A DNA stretch of 64,000 nt from positions 66,272-130,271 of the forward strand of contig ML976704.1 of assembly GCA_010015655.1 (NCBI GenBank). Direction: 5' to 3'. Positions 1 through 12,586 of the stretch are shown one piece after another (positions within the stretch are counted from its first letter, which is position 1; each line of letters starts with the position of its first letter). Source of the DNA: Bimuria novae-zelandiae CBS 107.79. Its lineage: Eukaryota; Ascomycota; Dothideomycetes; Pleosporales; Didymosphaeriaceae. The notes under the pieces were generated by a model that was given only the letters and a program-made list of their open reading frames with translations, was not told the origin of the DNA and made no database searches. The position numbers and the translations under genes are program-made.

Positions 1-713
1 ATTGGGGGTCCCGGAGGGGCCTATATAGTACTAGACACAGGGGTAGGCAGGGGTCCTGAAACAGGGCTGAAACTAGGCCCTCATCCACTGTGACAAATAA
101 CCTTAGCAGATAAGAAGCGACCATGTTAGCACAGCTACGCATAGGGATAATATGGCTAAACGTATATCTCTACTAGATTAGAGTAGCGGATTCTAGGGCA
201 TGTGCTTATAGCTACATAAAAATACTTAAGCACTTCCTCTTCTAATGCGCGCGATAGGACACGCTTAAGGAATAAATACTAAAGTAATTAGACACGCTAA
301 GGGGAAGCCTCTTATTCTACCTTAGAGGGAGAGTAAAGATAGATTTAGCGAAGACATAGACACCGAGCATAGAGGCAGTGAAAGCGACAATTCGATACGT
401 AATAGTAACAAAACGCCTAGAAATAGTAAGTAGAACGTAGGAGGAAAAGACTAACCCTTTTACTTAGTAGGTTCTACTTTATTTACTAAAGAAGGGACAC
501 TAAACACTTAGGGGAATAGCTCTAAGACAACTTGCTACTAACTACTTAAGAAAGACTCTAGATACACAAAGTTAAAATAAATAGACACGAGGATAGTTAT
601 CTATAAGGGCTAGAGGGAGTTAGGTTACTACTATAAGCTCTAGTATATAGTTAGCGTAAAAAGGCCCTTTAGGCGAGTAAGCCAGGCGTAATAAATTAAT
701 TAATTAATTAATT
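1..713 (+). mobile_element. 3' part of a Tad1-like LINE (copy A), RIP-mutated
   Basis: The first 300 bases read, through several stop codons, as the C-terminal zinc-knuckle region of a Tad1-type reverse transcriptase: LAQLR near 135, then cysteine and CAR motifs near 200-280. The same DNA recurs almost base for base at 18301-19090, the 3' end of a longer copy. A 3' untranslated block around 621-700 (TTAGGTTACTACTATAAGCT) ends in a TTAA-rich tail. Stops replace expected glutamine and tryptophan codons, as RIP produces. The 5' part lies outside the window. Confidence 0.8.
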
Positions 714-828
714 GGTTTTGGTCAGGAGTTAGGTCACTACTATAAGCTCTGGTATGTAATTAGCGTAAAAAGGCCCTTTAGGCGAGTGAGCCGGGCGTAA
801 TAAATTAATTAATCGGTTTCGGTTAGCT
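714..828 (+). mobile_element. Severely 5'-truncated LINE 3' tail (copy B)
   Basis: This is a second copy of the LINE 3' untranslated block, placed directly behind copy A. It begins with GGTTTTGGTC and ends with TTAATTAATCGGTTTCGG. It matches 621-713 and 18990-19092 closely and carries no coding sequence. It looks like an abortive LINE insertion of only about 115 bases. Confidence 0.7.
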
Positions 829-1165
829 AACTTAGGAGAAAGGATTTTGTTAGACTGGCCAGAGAAAACAGCGAGAACTCAATTTATAGAGAAAGAGGAG
901 GGAATTTTTAAATAAGGGAGGGAAGCGTAATAGAGACAGGGGAGAGTAACGCGCGCGCGACGCGCTAATTAGCCTAAATATATAAAAAAACTATAAAAGC
1001 TACTAAACTTCACTATAAGAACGCGCAGCACGAAAGCGATTTAAATAAGTCTAGTTACGTAGATAAAGATAATTATGTTAACCTTAAGCTACCTAGGGCC
1101 CTATAACTAAACTATATAAGAAGGATACCTAAAGGACTAGTTAAGGGTAAGACAGCGAATAAAAA

Positions 1166-2660
1166 CACGAAGCACACAAGAGCGCGTAGAGTTAAAGGCC
1201 AAAACCTAAAAAGAACGCTAGCAGCGATACTAGGCGCTTTAGAAGACTTTAGGGCAGACAATTTAGCACTAAAAGCGGATAACTAAGAGCTTAAGACAGC
1301 GGTTAAAGAGATAATAAGGGAGTTAGCTAACACTAAGGCATAGCTTATAGATACTAGGGCCTAACTATTAAAACTTTTAGGCAAGTTAAGAACCTAGATA
1401 GTAACTAATAGTTTACTATCTTATGCAGACGTAGCACGCACGCTACTAAGTAGTTAATCTAGTAACCTATATACCCTTTCTAGAATAGTAATACTAATAA
1501 TAATAACTAATATGCCCTACTGCACGATAGACACCTCTAGAGTAAAGGAGACAGATAGACAAGAGGCTTAAATAGGGAGAATCTAGGAAGCTATTAAGCA
1601 AGAGATTAAGATAATTAAGGGTAAAGAAAAATGGCGGTGCGTAGCGATAGTAAAAGACCCTAGGGACACTAACAGGATTAGAATTTTATATAGAAGTAAG
1701 GAGGAGTTAAGGGAGGTTAAGGAAGTAGCATAGAAAACTATTATAAGGGGCGTAAGAATCCTCCGCGATTAACTATACCTAGTACAGATAGACAACGCGA
1801 ATTACACTATAGTCTTAAACAAGCGCGACGAAGTACGATAAGAGGCTACGTAAGCTTTAAGAGAGAAAAACAAGGTGTAAATTAAAAAGATAAACTGGCT
1901 AAGCAAAAAGAACTCAGGCAAGGTGTCAGATTGGAAGGGTAATCTAATAAGATAAAAAGATAATAATTGATTAAGATAAATTGAGGTATGAATTGTGTGT
2001 GCTTGTCTCTAAGAGGTCTGGGACTTTGCCTTTTATCTTTGGGTTGCCTGCCTAGATATCCCTTGCTTTATTCCTTACTTCATCCTTGCTTCATTCCTTG
2101 CTTCATTCCTTGCGTCATTCCTTGCCCGTTAAGCGAGGGCGGAATGCAAGGGCGGAATGTACGGGCGTAAGTGCGCCAGCCTCCTTGCAGATGCAAAGGA
2201 CCATGTAATCGGACACAAGGCATATGGATCTATGGTTATATACATAAAGAGAAGTAGCGAAGCGGCGCGGCTCCTCTAAGGATAATATTTCTACATTAAC
2301 GGAGAATTAGCATATACTAGGGAGTTTAAGCCCCACGTGGGCCATGTGCAATGCTACAAATATTAGTAACTAGGATATAAGGCCTTTATATATATAAGGC
2401 AATAGACCTGCGCAAGGTGCGTAGTGCCAGGTTACTACTATAGAGAATATTAAGCTAAAATCCTAAAGTGTATACCTTGCGGAGGGCCCTACGAATCCTT
2501 CTTAAAGAAATGCCGGATACTACACCCTAGCCATAATAAATAAACCGCTCCAAATCTTCTAGCTTAATATAAGAAAACAGAGAATAGTATAGCATAGTAT
2601 AATAAATAATAAATAACTATAATAATACAGTGTGCTAGCGATCGCGGAGTCTTACATATA
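1166..2660 (+). pseudogene. LINE ORF1 (gag-like nucleic-acid-binding protein), RIP-inactivated
   Basis: Reading through stops, 1200-1420 gives a charged coiled-coil region with the motif ELKTAVKEIIRELANTKA. From 1520 to 1920 comes a basic domain (KEKWRCVAIVKDPRDTNRI). After the solo LTR at 1924-2215 the frame resumes with AYGSMVIYIK, and 2340-2530 encodes cysteine/histidine knuckles (CVVPGY, CIPCGGPYESF). This order, coiled coil then central domain then CCHC knuckles, is that of Tad1-clade ORF1 proteins, which bind element RNA. The copia element at 2687 falls near the ORF1/ORF2 junction. Confidence 0.75.
1924..2215. mobile_element. Solo LTR (292 bp) inside LINE ORF1
   Basis: The block starts TGTC and ends GACA, the expected LTR termini, and is flanked by the five-base duplication CAAGG (1919-1923 and 2216-2220). 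Removing it restores the ORF1 frame. It is not AT-rich and so escaped RIP, as expected for a short sequence. Inside, 2070-2125 holds a roughly 12-base tandem repeat of the type CATTCCTTGCTT. No internal retrotransposon genes remain, so it probably arose by recombination between two LTRs. The parent family is not otherwise visible here. Confidence 0.75.
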
Positions 2661-3059
2661 ACGAAACAAGGAAGGCAAGCTACTTATATTAGGGGAAGAG
2701 GGCAATAGCACATGGAAGAAATTAAGGAATACACTAATTATATTTGTGTATAAGTGATAGCTAAGATATAGACTGCTAAGCCATCTAGGCAACAGTAAGG
2801 AGTGTAGGCAGCCGTTCTGCTAGTGCGGACTAGTATAGGCAGTAGCAGAGCTGGCAATAAGCAAGTTAATTAAGTTAAGGTAAATTACTTAATTAATTAA
2901 CCGATATGGTGGCTTTTACTTAACTTAATTGACTTGATGGCGTAAATCAGGCTCGATTTGTTAACTTAATTAACTTAATTAATAACTTTACTAAGCTAAT
3001 TAAGGGTAATCAACCGCCGTAGATTTCGTAGATAGTCTCTAGCTTATTAGGGGTGATAG

Positions 3060-5060
3060 CGTTAGTACGTTAATTATTTACTATTATCGTAGGTTTTAAG
3101 CCAAGGCGCTTCTAGCTGCGTAGTAATTATAGCGTAGATAAAAGATCCACCTTTATGCACAATCGTCTCGTCTCTAACAAATTACCTAACTCTAAGAAGG
3201 TCCTCTTACAATTAGTAGCGGCGGCAGGGATACTAAGAATATTAAGAGTAAAGCGTAATAAGACAGGATACTTATTAGTCTTACTTATCTAATAGAGCAG
3301 CGGGTTGCGCGTAAATAGGGAGTCCTCTAGCATAGGTAGTTTAATTATCCACCGCTCGAACTTATTACGGCAGAGGACTGGGCGGGCGTCGTTACCTTAT
3401 AGGGTGGCTCTTATAAAGTCTAACCAGCTACTAGATAGCCCAGTACGTGCCTTCTTCGGTGGAGGCTCTAGCGTACTAATAGGAGATACGGCATCTTTGA
3501 ACTCTAACTATAAGCGTTAAAAGCCAACGTGGCAATTATCTAGCCAGCCTTTGTAGGTGTGACACCCCTTATAGAGATCCTCGTCGTAATCAAGCGGTAT
3601 AGCCTATATCTTATCTATAAGGCCTTTTATATATGGGTAGAGACAGCAAGCCGCGTAATATGCTAGGGCGTCCTTTAGCTTGCGTAGGTACTTAAGGATC
3701 TTCGTGTAAGCTATATTATAGGTAGCTTTTATGTAGTCCTCTGGGGTATTAACGTCGTTAAAGTTAACGTTATTATATTAAAAGAGCATCTTATTAAGGG
3801 TAGTGGCAAGCCATAAGAGCGTAGGGAGGACCTTTTATATTGCACCTAACGTGCTAGCCACGCCCCTACCCTTTATATAAATAGTAGCTTCTTTAAACAG
3901 TTATAGGATCCTTTAGTATTCTACAATTATTGCCTAGTCCTTAGCAGTAAGGCCATCTTCTTTAATAAACTAACGTTGCTTAATATTAGGCATATTATTA
4001 CGTTATCGGGTGCCGTAGTAATAATACTTAATAAGCTTATAATTAATATAATTATTAAAGGGTGCGCGGAGCTCGAGCGCGCGCGTAAAATAGTTATAAT
4101 AAAAGTTTTATCTTATCTTTACTAGCTTAACAATCTCTAACGTCTTTAGCTTATTATCACCACCTAATTAGGCGTTATAGGTTACCTAATACTATTTAAG
4201 AAGCTGGCGAGCTTAAGGGGTGTAGATAGAGGTAATAACGTTAATAAGTACGCCTAATAGGCTAGCCTATTGCTACTCTTTAAAAAACGCTATCTCGTTG
4301 TTAAGATACTTGTCCGCATTATTAAAGGCGTCGCGATCTTTGCTAAAGATAATTTATTAGGCTATAAGGTTAATTATATAGCAGGCGTAACGTAGACACT
4401 AATAGTAAGCGTTAAAGTTATATTTAATAGCTAGAGCGTCGATTGCAGCGTTGTTATTAGTAGCATTATTAAAGACAAAGTAACCTAAGCTACAGGCGGA
4501 TATCTTAAAGCTTTTAAGCGTGGCGTTAATAATGGCGGCAATATTAGCGCCTGTATATTAGCCTATTAGTAATAATAGGCCTAATACGTAATCGCGAGGG
4601 TTGCTGTCGCTATTAAGATAGTAGACGCAGATACCCGTTAGCGCCTGTTTACTACCTGTTAACGTCTAATTATTAAAGGAAATGTGGATGGCCAATCGCG
4701 CGTCTTATAGATAATTAATAATAGTAGGTATATAAGACTCGTACTCCGTAATTATATAGGCTTGTAAGGTGTTGTGAGATCTCCACATCTCTGCCTTAGC
4801 TAACGGGTTAGCCTGCCATAACATGTGGCGAAAAGCTACGCCCTTGATTACTAAAAGCGCCTAATTATCTATTACTACCTAATTAAGCACTAATTATAGG
4901 AAACTCGTGCATAAGAAGCTTAACGCGATAAGGTTAGTAATGCCTTAAGATACTATAAGGCCTTTATAGTAGATATAGGCAAGTAGGGATAACTAAAAAG
5001 ACAACGTTATTATCGTCGTGCGAGAGGTAGACTTTTAGCTACCTTTATTAACGTAGTGCC
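3060..5060 (-). pseudogene. hAT transposase remnant with C-terminal dimerisation domain
   Basis: On the minus strand about 3095-3290 reads YPVLLRFTLNILSIPAAATN followed by CKRTFLELGNLLETRRL. This is the conserved hAT C-terminal dimerisation region, with ends of the type SIPA..N..RTFS. The region to the right, up to the insertion at 5081, is AT-rich and broken by stops. Some transposase sequence may continue beyond 5692 but I could not follow it. The protein would have cut and joined the element's ends. Confidence 0.7.
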
Positions 5061-5080
5061 TAGCTTTGCGCTCTGCGAGA

Positions 5081-5691
5081 GTAGTAGTAGTAGTAGTATT
5101 GATTAACGTCCAGGAACATAATGTTCTAGCCTCCCATGGGGCATGGGGACGTGCTAAGCTGTATTTACAGAAAGCGTTTCGTGCCTGTCGGCTGGCTACC
5201 ATCACAGTAGCCTTGTTGTACATAGCCCATCCTCCCTTTAATAGGTCTACCTGCTACTACAGGCACCTAGATACCTATAGTAGCCGGCCCTCATCTGTGA
5301 GGGTGTTGTTGTCCTGCCCCTCTCTCCCTCGCCCTTGTAGCTCTGCTCCCGTACTGTCTTCCTCCCCCTACCTCGTACGAAGTAGGACCTCGTACGAGTT
5401 AGCAAGCTGCCTTGTACCTTGAGTAAAAACCTCGTAGGGGAAAACCTCAAGCTTGAACAAGTAGTAGTAGTCGCCTGAGCGGTACTTAGTTTGGGTGAAA
5501 GGTTTTGACCAAGTCTTGGCAGAGCGAAAACTCTGCATCTTGGCTTTTGGTCTCTTTATCGCAACAGCGCCAGCTTTTTGCGGATAAAGAACGTGATTCT
5601 AGTAATCAGCTTGTTCAGGCGAACAATTTCATACTACAGGAACCCCCCACACGGTCGTGTGGGTGGAATCACGATTTTGGTGTTCCTGTGT
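5081..5691 (-). mobile_element. Short LINE-type insertion with (TAC)n tail, inside the hAT element
   Basis: It is flanked by the 13-base duplication GCGCTCTGCGAGA (5068-5080 and 5692-5704). On the minus strand it ends in a TAC triplet run (GTAGTAG on the plus strand at 5081-5098), typical of non-LTR elements. The adjacent 100 bases share blocks (CCTCCCA, GGACGTGC) with the 3' end of the LINE fragment at 15903-17001, so both may belong to one family. It is not RIP-mutated. Two strong hairpins lie near its 5' end. Open frames here (118, 67 and 76 codons) have no recognisable match. Confidence 0.6.
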
Positions 5692-6559
5692 GCGCTCTGC
5701 GAGATAGCGCGCGATTAACGTTATTAATTAATTAGCCTAGTAGAACCTATCTAGTTGCTTATAGAGGTGGTAATAACGGTAGAGCTAATATAGGCGGTGT
5801 TATTTATAGTGCTAAAGGCAATACCTATATTGCTAAACCTAGCTCTTTTGACTGCGCTTTAGGGCGAGAGACGGCTTATAATAACCTAGCAAGCGTTGCT
5901 AATTAATGCCGTTATAATCGTTGTTATTGTCTTTAATATTACTATTAGTAGCTAATTACGCGTCGCCTACAAAGCTCTTGTTAGCGTCTAGCTCTAACGG
6001 CGCGTTAGTGGCTATATTAGTGCCGCTATCTTTAGGGAGGGTTTGTGACGCCTCGCTTTTAAGCCGCTAGCTAAAAACTTAAGAGAGGTTGCGGTTTATG
6101 CCCTCTAAGCGATTAGGCGACGCTATATTAATAGAGAAGGGCGTTAGTAGAGGGTAAGAGGTAGGTTAAGGTAGTAGAGATATTAGATAATTAGCGCTAT
6201 ACTATATTAGGCAGCGCTAGGCTCTAACGCTAGTAAGTCTAATATGCCTTAAGTTAAGATTCACCCGCGCAGGATCCCCCCAACGCCTACAACCTATAGT
6301 TACCCCCATATTACGGCCTATTAAGTCTGCCAATTAAGTTAATTAAATAGGCATAATTTGCTTAATTAACTTAATAACTTTTGCCTCCCTGATTAACTTA
6401 ATTAACTTGCTACAATTAAGTTAATTAAGTTAAGTTATTAAGTCGACTTGCTTGTTGCCAGCTCTGGGCAGTAGCAGACTAGTGCAGGCTACCATCGATT
6501 ATAGGAAATAGATTACGCTACAAACCGTGACACACCCCCCAGCTATAATCGAACAATAT

Positions 6560-9500
6560 CTCTATAAGGAGAGAGAGTAGCTGACTATCCGCGGTTTGGA
6601 TAGAGGATATTAAGGTTAGGAATGTCTAAGCCCTTTTGCTTAAGGAGACGAGACTTAATATTAACAAGGCTAAGCTGTCTACGAAACTTAATAAACTTTT
6701 ATTAAGGTAGAACCTTAGTAAGTCCGTTAGCAGGCATCTTGTTAGTTAGGATCTATTTAATATCGAGTTAATGGGCAGAGACCTCTTATCGAACCTAGAG
6801 TTAGTGTACGTCAACATGTTTCATCTTGGTGTGAAGCCGGTCTTGTTCCTTAGTAACAATGCTAATAGTCTGCTAATTGTCACAGTAGATAGTGGGCATA
6901 CAGTCTGTATTAAATGAGATACCTTAAAAGAAGCGCATCCATTCCTGCATCTAAGAACTGGCAAGCGAGAGGGATAGGAGCTTAGCTTTAGTGGTGGACT
7001 TGGTCACTGTACGTTAAATAGTAGCCTTCTAATTAACAGTTATTCTAGCTAGCTTAAATGCATACCCCTAAGAGCTTTAGCGGGTATTAGGTTTATCTAC
7101 AAACGATGCGTCGGAGGCTCTAAAGAATAGAGGATTACGGTAGTCTGGTTTATCCGTGATATACTTAGCGAGGTTAGGTGCTAAGGTAGAAGCAGAGGCT
7201 TGGAGTGCCTAGGTCTTTGTTCCAAGTAGATATTGCTAGGTCTAACGAATCTTCGCAACGTGAGACTGTCCCGGATTGGTGAGGTGGCAGGCATATACCA
7301 CATAGGCTCGGGCAACATTAGGACGTCCCTATACCGCTATGTAGGCGAGTGAACCTGTAAGTTACTAGTATATCCGTGTTTAAGCTTTATCTAGCTCCTC
7401 TTCTAATTAAGGTAACTAGTTTTTTATAAGTGGAATTTCTAGGACCTTGCCTATAGCGTTAATACTAAAGCGAGAGCATACCTTGTCGATAAAGGCATCC
7501 TAAACTAGCTAGGTCTTTTACTTGGCTCTATTACGTACAACGCGTATGCCTAGGAACCAGGTAAGATCTTCTATCTCTTTAAGGTCGTAGAGATTAATTA
7601 AATCTATAATAATCTTGCGGTGCTCCGTCTCATTTAACTAGTAATAGGCTATAACAATATCGTCAACTTAGACGAAGAGAATGACTGATTAATTAGTATA
7701 AAGGTAAGGAAAGCCTTTAACTAGATTAAGGCTAAATTTAATTAGTAAGCTTCGGAGTTCCTTATACTATAGGAGTGATAATTCTTTAAGCCCGTAGAGA
7801 GCTTGTATTACCTCGAGTAGTTTATCCTCTAGGTCTATAAGGCCATCAGGGACCTCAGCATATAGCTTTTGGCCAAGTTTTACGTTTAGGAATGCAGTAG
7901 GTACATCGTACTGCTTTATTTCAAGGTTAAAGTAGTTGGCAATTGCAACTAGAGCTCGAAAGTTTCGAATTACTAAAGTCGCAGCGTATGTGTTATCAGG
8001 TTGCTCCTCTAGATTACCTCACACTACCAGGCGTGCCTTAAAACTTGATAGAAATCCATTATTATTAATTTTGTAGGTAAATACCTACATGAGTGGAAGT
8101 ACCTCTGCATTAGTAGTGGCCTTTGTCCTGTCTATCTTCTTAAAGCAGCCTTTGTCACGAATAGAGCACTATTCCTTTAATAGCGCCTATCGGAACTGCT
8201 TTCTATGGACATGTTGGTTAAATTCCCTAACATTCTTTGGCGGTGGTGGAAGTTGGCTCTAATAGATCCTTGGGATCTTATTACTTCTAGTAGATGGGGA
8301 TATAAGTGCCGTGGAAAAGGTAGACAGATAGTCCTTAATAGACTTTATTCTTAACGCGATAGCATATAAATGCGCGTTAAAGGTGTCTTTTAATCTTATA
8401 GTCTAAGCACGTCTTCCACCAGGAATAATATTATTAGTATCTAAATTAAGATTGATATCTCGTGGAGCTTCTTCACCGTATAGTCTGTAGCCTTTAGATA
8501 GGCTATATATAGAAGAGAAGTCTGCTTCGTTGATTAAAGTAGTCTCTTTAAGTTTGGTAGGTCTAGGAGTAAGTAATTGTTACTGTTCTTCTACATTCTC
8601 AGGCGTAGAGAATCGTTCTTGCTAATCACGCTGTTGACCTACACCCCCACGCGGGACCCTCTATCTATAGAGGTCACGGGTGCTTTATTAAACAGCTATC
8701 GACGTTAACAAGCGGTAAGTAATTCTTTAATATTAATATCCTCTAGTTCATGTTCTTGAAACAATAGTGCTTTAATAACTTTAGCAATAATTAATTCGTT
8801 GGCATAGCTATCCATCCTAGTATAAAACTAAGTAGGTTTGAAGACCACGTCTCGGGTAACAAAGATCTCATTAGTGGTAGGTAACTAAATGCGAAAGATG
8901 TTGGTTCCGCGATAGCCTATAAGGTGGCTAATAAGTGCTCGTGATTCAAGCCTGTTTACTCGTTCTTTCCGTACAAGCGATCGATTGAGAACATATACGC
9001 GACATCTAATAGGTCTTATGTGTGATATAATAGGCTTTCGACCCCAGACTACTTCATAGGGCGTCTTCCACCTTAAAGCTTTAGTAGGAGTGCGATTAAG
9101 AATATATGCTACTGTTTAATAAAGTTTGTTAGAGAGTGACTTCAAAAGATTTATATGTAGGCGCATAGCTCGTGCATGGACTAATAGTATGCCTCCTGCT
9201 CTCTTAGATAGACTATTTAGCTAGTAAGTCTCTGGTGGCGCAGGCTCCCACAGAATACCTATGTTGGCTAGAGTATCTAACAGGAAGTCGCCAAATCCAG
9301 ATTTATTATCTAACCTAATAACATAAATATTAGCGTTCTACTGTCTCTAAGCTTTTTAGATAAGTTAAAGTATTTAGCGAGTAAGTAAGGGCTTTGTCTT
9401 GCATAGAGCTGTCGTAACCTCGTGCTACTTTAAGTACTTATTAATAAAGTAAAATCCGTATTAATCTCTATTCTAGTAGGCCTTATCTCTTGGGACGATA

Positions 9501-11600
9501 TAGATTAAGTCAATCCCTATTTAGTAGAAAGGCTAAGTTGCCTTACCTGATAAGGTTCGACGAGAGATGATCTGAGTAAGTTTAGCTTTAGTACAGGCTT
9601 AGTAGAAGCAGTCCTTTAGTTCTCTAGTAAGGGTAATTTTATTAACATGCTAATTAAGGCATTTAATTGCCTTCTTGCTTAAGTAACCCTATATTAGATA
9701 GGCTATGCGTTAATTAATAGTCTAATTTGGCTTTAGTGCGTATAAGGGACGGTAGGAGACTCTAAATAACTATAGGTCTAAGAGACGAGGTCGACGCGTA
9801 GGGTTGGCGTTAATTAACTAGTGTCCGCCTGTATACTCTAGTTAAGTAATAACGTTCGTAGTCTTATACTAATATATAAGATCGTAACTAGAATTAAAGT
9901 AAATGCCCTCTATGCGACAGCGAGCGAGACTAAGTACGCTTATTAAGAATCCTTTAACATATGCGACATAACTTAGGACTAATATCTATAGTCTTTTAGG
10001 AGTGCGAGCAACGAGCTCTACTTCTCCCTATACTATAATAAGTATCTGACTATTTCCTACAGATAGTATTCTGCCTTCCAGATTTCCACGCTAACGCTTC
10101 TAGCCTTTCTATAGCTTTAAGTTAATAACATGCGTATTTAATCCTAAATTAAGAATTTATTGATTGCGTAGGTCGCTTTTACTCTATTCGTTAGTAATCA
10201 TTACTATAAGGTCCTGGCTAGGCTTATGACTATTGTCGGCGTTAATCGAATTGGCTACTACCTTAGGCAGTATATTAGGCGGTTTAATATTATTAGAAGG
10301 ATAGGTATTCTTATTGCCCTTATAATCGTATCGCTCTAGTTCTAGGCTAGTAATGTAACTAACGTCTACTATATAAGCGTGTACATCTTCTAGTAGTTCT
10401 CCGCTATTAATTTAGAGGCAGCTAGGCTACTTATCTTTTTACTTAGCTTACTTAAGAGTATTCCTTATAGCGACAGTAAGTCTTAGATTTTTTAACTTCT
10501 TTTTAATCTATTAGCGGATCTCGGGATCCTCTTTAAAATCCGTAGGTTAATTATTTACCTTTTTATTTAAGTACCAGTATTAGACAAATTAATATTCCTT
10601 ACTACATAGGCATGCTTATGTCTAGTTATTACTTTGCGTAGGCTTTGCGATCTTAAGCTCTGCGGCGGCTATCGTAAGACTAGATAATATAGGCTTAACG
10701 CGGCGAAGGTAGCTTATAAATTTAGAGACGTATATCTCTAGAGAGGGAAGTTAATTAAGTATTTTAGCGGCTTTATGTTTAAAGTAATTACGCAGACAAG
10801 TAGTTGCGTATTCTTAATCTAATACCTTATAAGCTATAAGAAACTCCTCCTAAGCACGCTACCTATTAACCTTAGGAAGGTTTAACGTTCTTGCTTAAGT
10901 AGTAATATTAATCTAGTCTACTAACTATTGCTTAATCTTCTTCGCTGCCTTTAGCGCTGTCTTAAGAGCATTAAACTTATTAATAATATCACAATAGCAG
11001 CTCCTATTAGTAGGAGCTAGGTGCTTTTTAAGAGCAACAAGTTAGTTATATACTAAGTTAAGGTTCTTAATTAGGTATAGATAGCGTTTTACGATAGTCT
11101 TGCTTATCTCTAACTTAAACTTAGCTAGAGCCTTCTGCTTCTTCTTATATACCGTTATCTATTTCTCCTATTAATTATACTCCTAACGGAAGTCGACTCG
11201 CTCTTCTGCTACAAGATCTCTAATACTTATTACACTAGTCTTCTATTTAGAAATTAGAGGTTCTATAGGCTTTATAGATACTGTTAAGTTCTCTTTTAGA
11301 GAATTAGGGTTAACGTATTGCTAGAGCTTATAGCGTTCGGCTGAGTCTTTTCGTATGAAGATCCAGCTATGCCAGTCTAACGGTTTATTAAGGATAATAG
11401 TGACTCGTGTTACTATTAGATTAGACTTAGTAGTTATCGTGACTAAAAGAGTATTCGTGAAAAACGTATGCGCTATACGTTAATAAAGGTTTATTAATTA
11501 TAAGCTTCGTAAGAGACGTGCGTAGTGTACGTAAACAAAGAATAATATAATTATAAGCTTTAATAAGGCGTACGTAATACGTGAACGAAGGATAAGGATT
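6560..11600 (-). pseudogene. Copia gag-pol polyprotein, RIP-inactivated
   Basis: On the minus strand, reading through stops, RNase H motifs appear at about 6700-7000 (DNQQTISIVTKEQ and MKHVDVH, then LTKVLP). The reverse transcriptase catalytic motif VDDIVIA sits near 7650-7690. I place integrase at about 8900-9900 and gag farther right from the family's gene order rather than from individual motifs. The order gag, integrase, reverse transcriptase, RNase H is that of Ty1/copia. There is no long open frame left. The polyprotein would normally supply the enzymes for copying and inserting the element. Confidence 0.7.
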
Positions 11601-11636
11601 GCGAGTGTACTCCTAGGTCGTAACCAGGCTTATAAC

Positions 11637-11853
11637 TATTAGGGGAAGAGGGCAATAGCACATGGAAGGAATTAAGGAATACACTAATTATATTTGTGTG
11701 TGAGTGATAGCTAAGATATAGACTGCTAAGCTATCTAGGCAGCAGTAAGGAGTGTAGGCAGCCGTTCTACTAGTGTGGACTAGTATAGGCAGTAGCAGAC
11801 TAGTGCAGGCTACCATCGATCATAGGAAATAAATCACGCTACAAACCGTGACA
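11637..11853 (-). repeat. 5' LTR of the copia element
   Basis: This is the right-hand, intact 217-base LTR. It matches 2687-2845 joined to 6475-6532 with scattered transitions such as GTGTAT/GTGTGT and CTGCTAGTGC/CTACTAGTGT. Most differences are C/T or G/A, as expected from RIP. The TG start of the plus-strand copy now reads TA in both LTRs. Confidence 0.85.
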
Positions 11854-12586
11854 ACTTACAACCTCTATAAGATACCTAAACTAGATAAAGCTTATACTAA
11901 TAATATAAAAAGAGGGTAAATGGCTAATTCGGAGCATAATGTAGATTAGAAGAGACATTAAGGCCAAGTAAGTGGCGGTAAACTTATTAGACCTTACGGT
12001 AGTGGTACTACGGCTCTATAACAGACACCTTTTAGTCGTGTCTATGTACGTAGAAGGCACGAATGCGCGAGCGCTAGCAGACTCTACAAGCATGCTCCAT
12101 GCCCTAATCTAATAATAACGAAATCGTATACGGACGCGTACAGATGTAATACTAGTTAGCGATTTTAACTAGCACAACGCACTATAGGGAGGAGACGATA
12201 TAGTTACATACTATAGGAAAGAAGTAGACCTAATTATTAACTTAATAGATAGCTATTACCTGCAAAGCCTGCTTCCACGCGGCATAAAGACCTAGTACTA
12301 CAGGGATTAAGAGAGCACGATTAACCTAGTGCTTACTTTTAACGTGTCCGTGCGCGTGATGAGCCACTTCGCGTGATGGGCCACCAACACCAAAACATCT
12401 CTACGAGAAACGAGGCTGTAGAGCTACACACAGTAGCTATTATCACGAGATTTCTTTATAGAAGTACTATATTAATACTTGCAATTAACCTGTGCTATTT
12501 ATATTTACTTGGAAGCTTAACGTTGCGACCGCGCCGCGTGGTCTTGGGTGGAGCTGCTAATACGGCACCTAAGGCTTCCTTAGTAG

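Larger units (their letters stand above)
2846..6466 (-). mobile_element. hAT DNA transposon inside the copia LTR
   Basis: The element is bounded by inverted repeats starting CAGAGCTGGCAA and is flanked by the eight-base duplication GGCAGTAG (2838-2845 and 6467-6474), the length typical of hAT elements. Subterminal TTAATTAAGTTAA repeats occur at both ends. It is 3,621 bp and includes a later insertion at 5081-5691. Its position inside the copia LTR dates it after the copia insertion. Heavy RIP has destroyed the transposase gene. Confidence 0.88.
2687..11853 (-). mobile_element. Ty1/copia retrotransposon with two 217-bp LTRs, containing a hAT element
   Basis: The flanks carry the five-base duplication ACTTA (2682-2686 and 11854-11858). 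The right LTR is 11637-11853 (217 bp). The left LTR is 2687-2845 plus 6475-6532, also 217 bp once the hAT insertion is removed. On the minus strand the LTR begins TGTCACGG and is preceded by a G-rich polypurine tract near 6533-6541, so transcription ran right to left. The interior is RIP-mutated. The element sits inside the LINE, so it is younger than the LINE; the hAT element is younger still. Confidence 0.88.
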
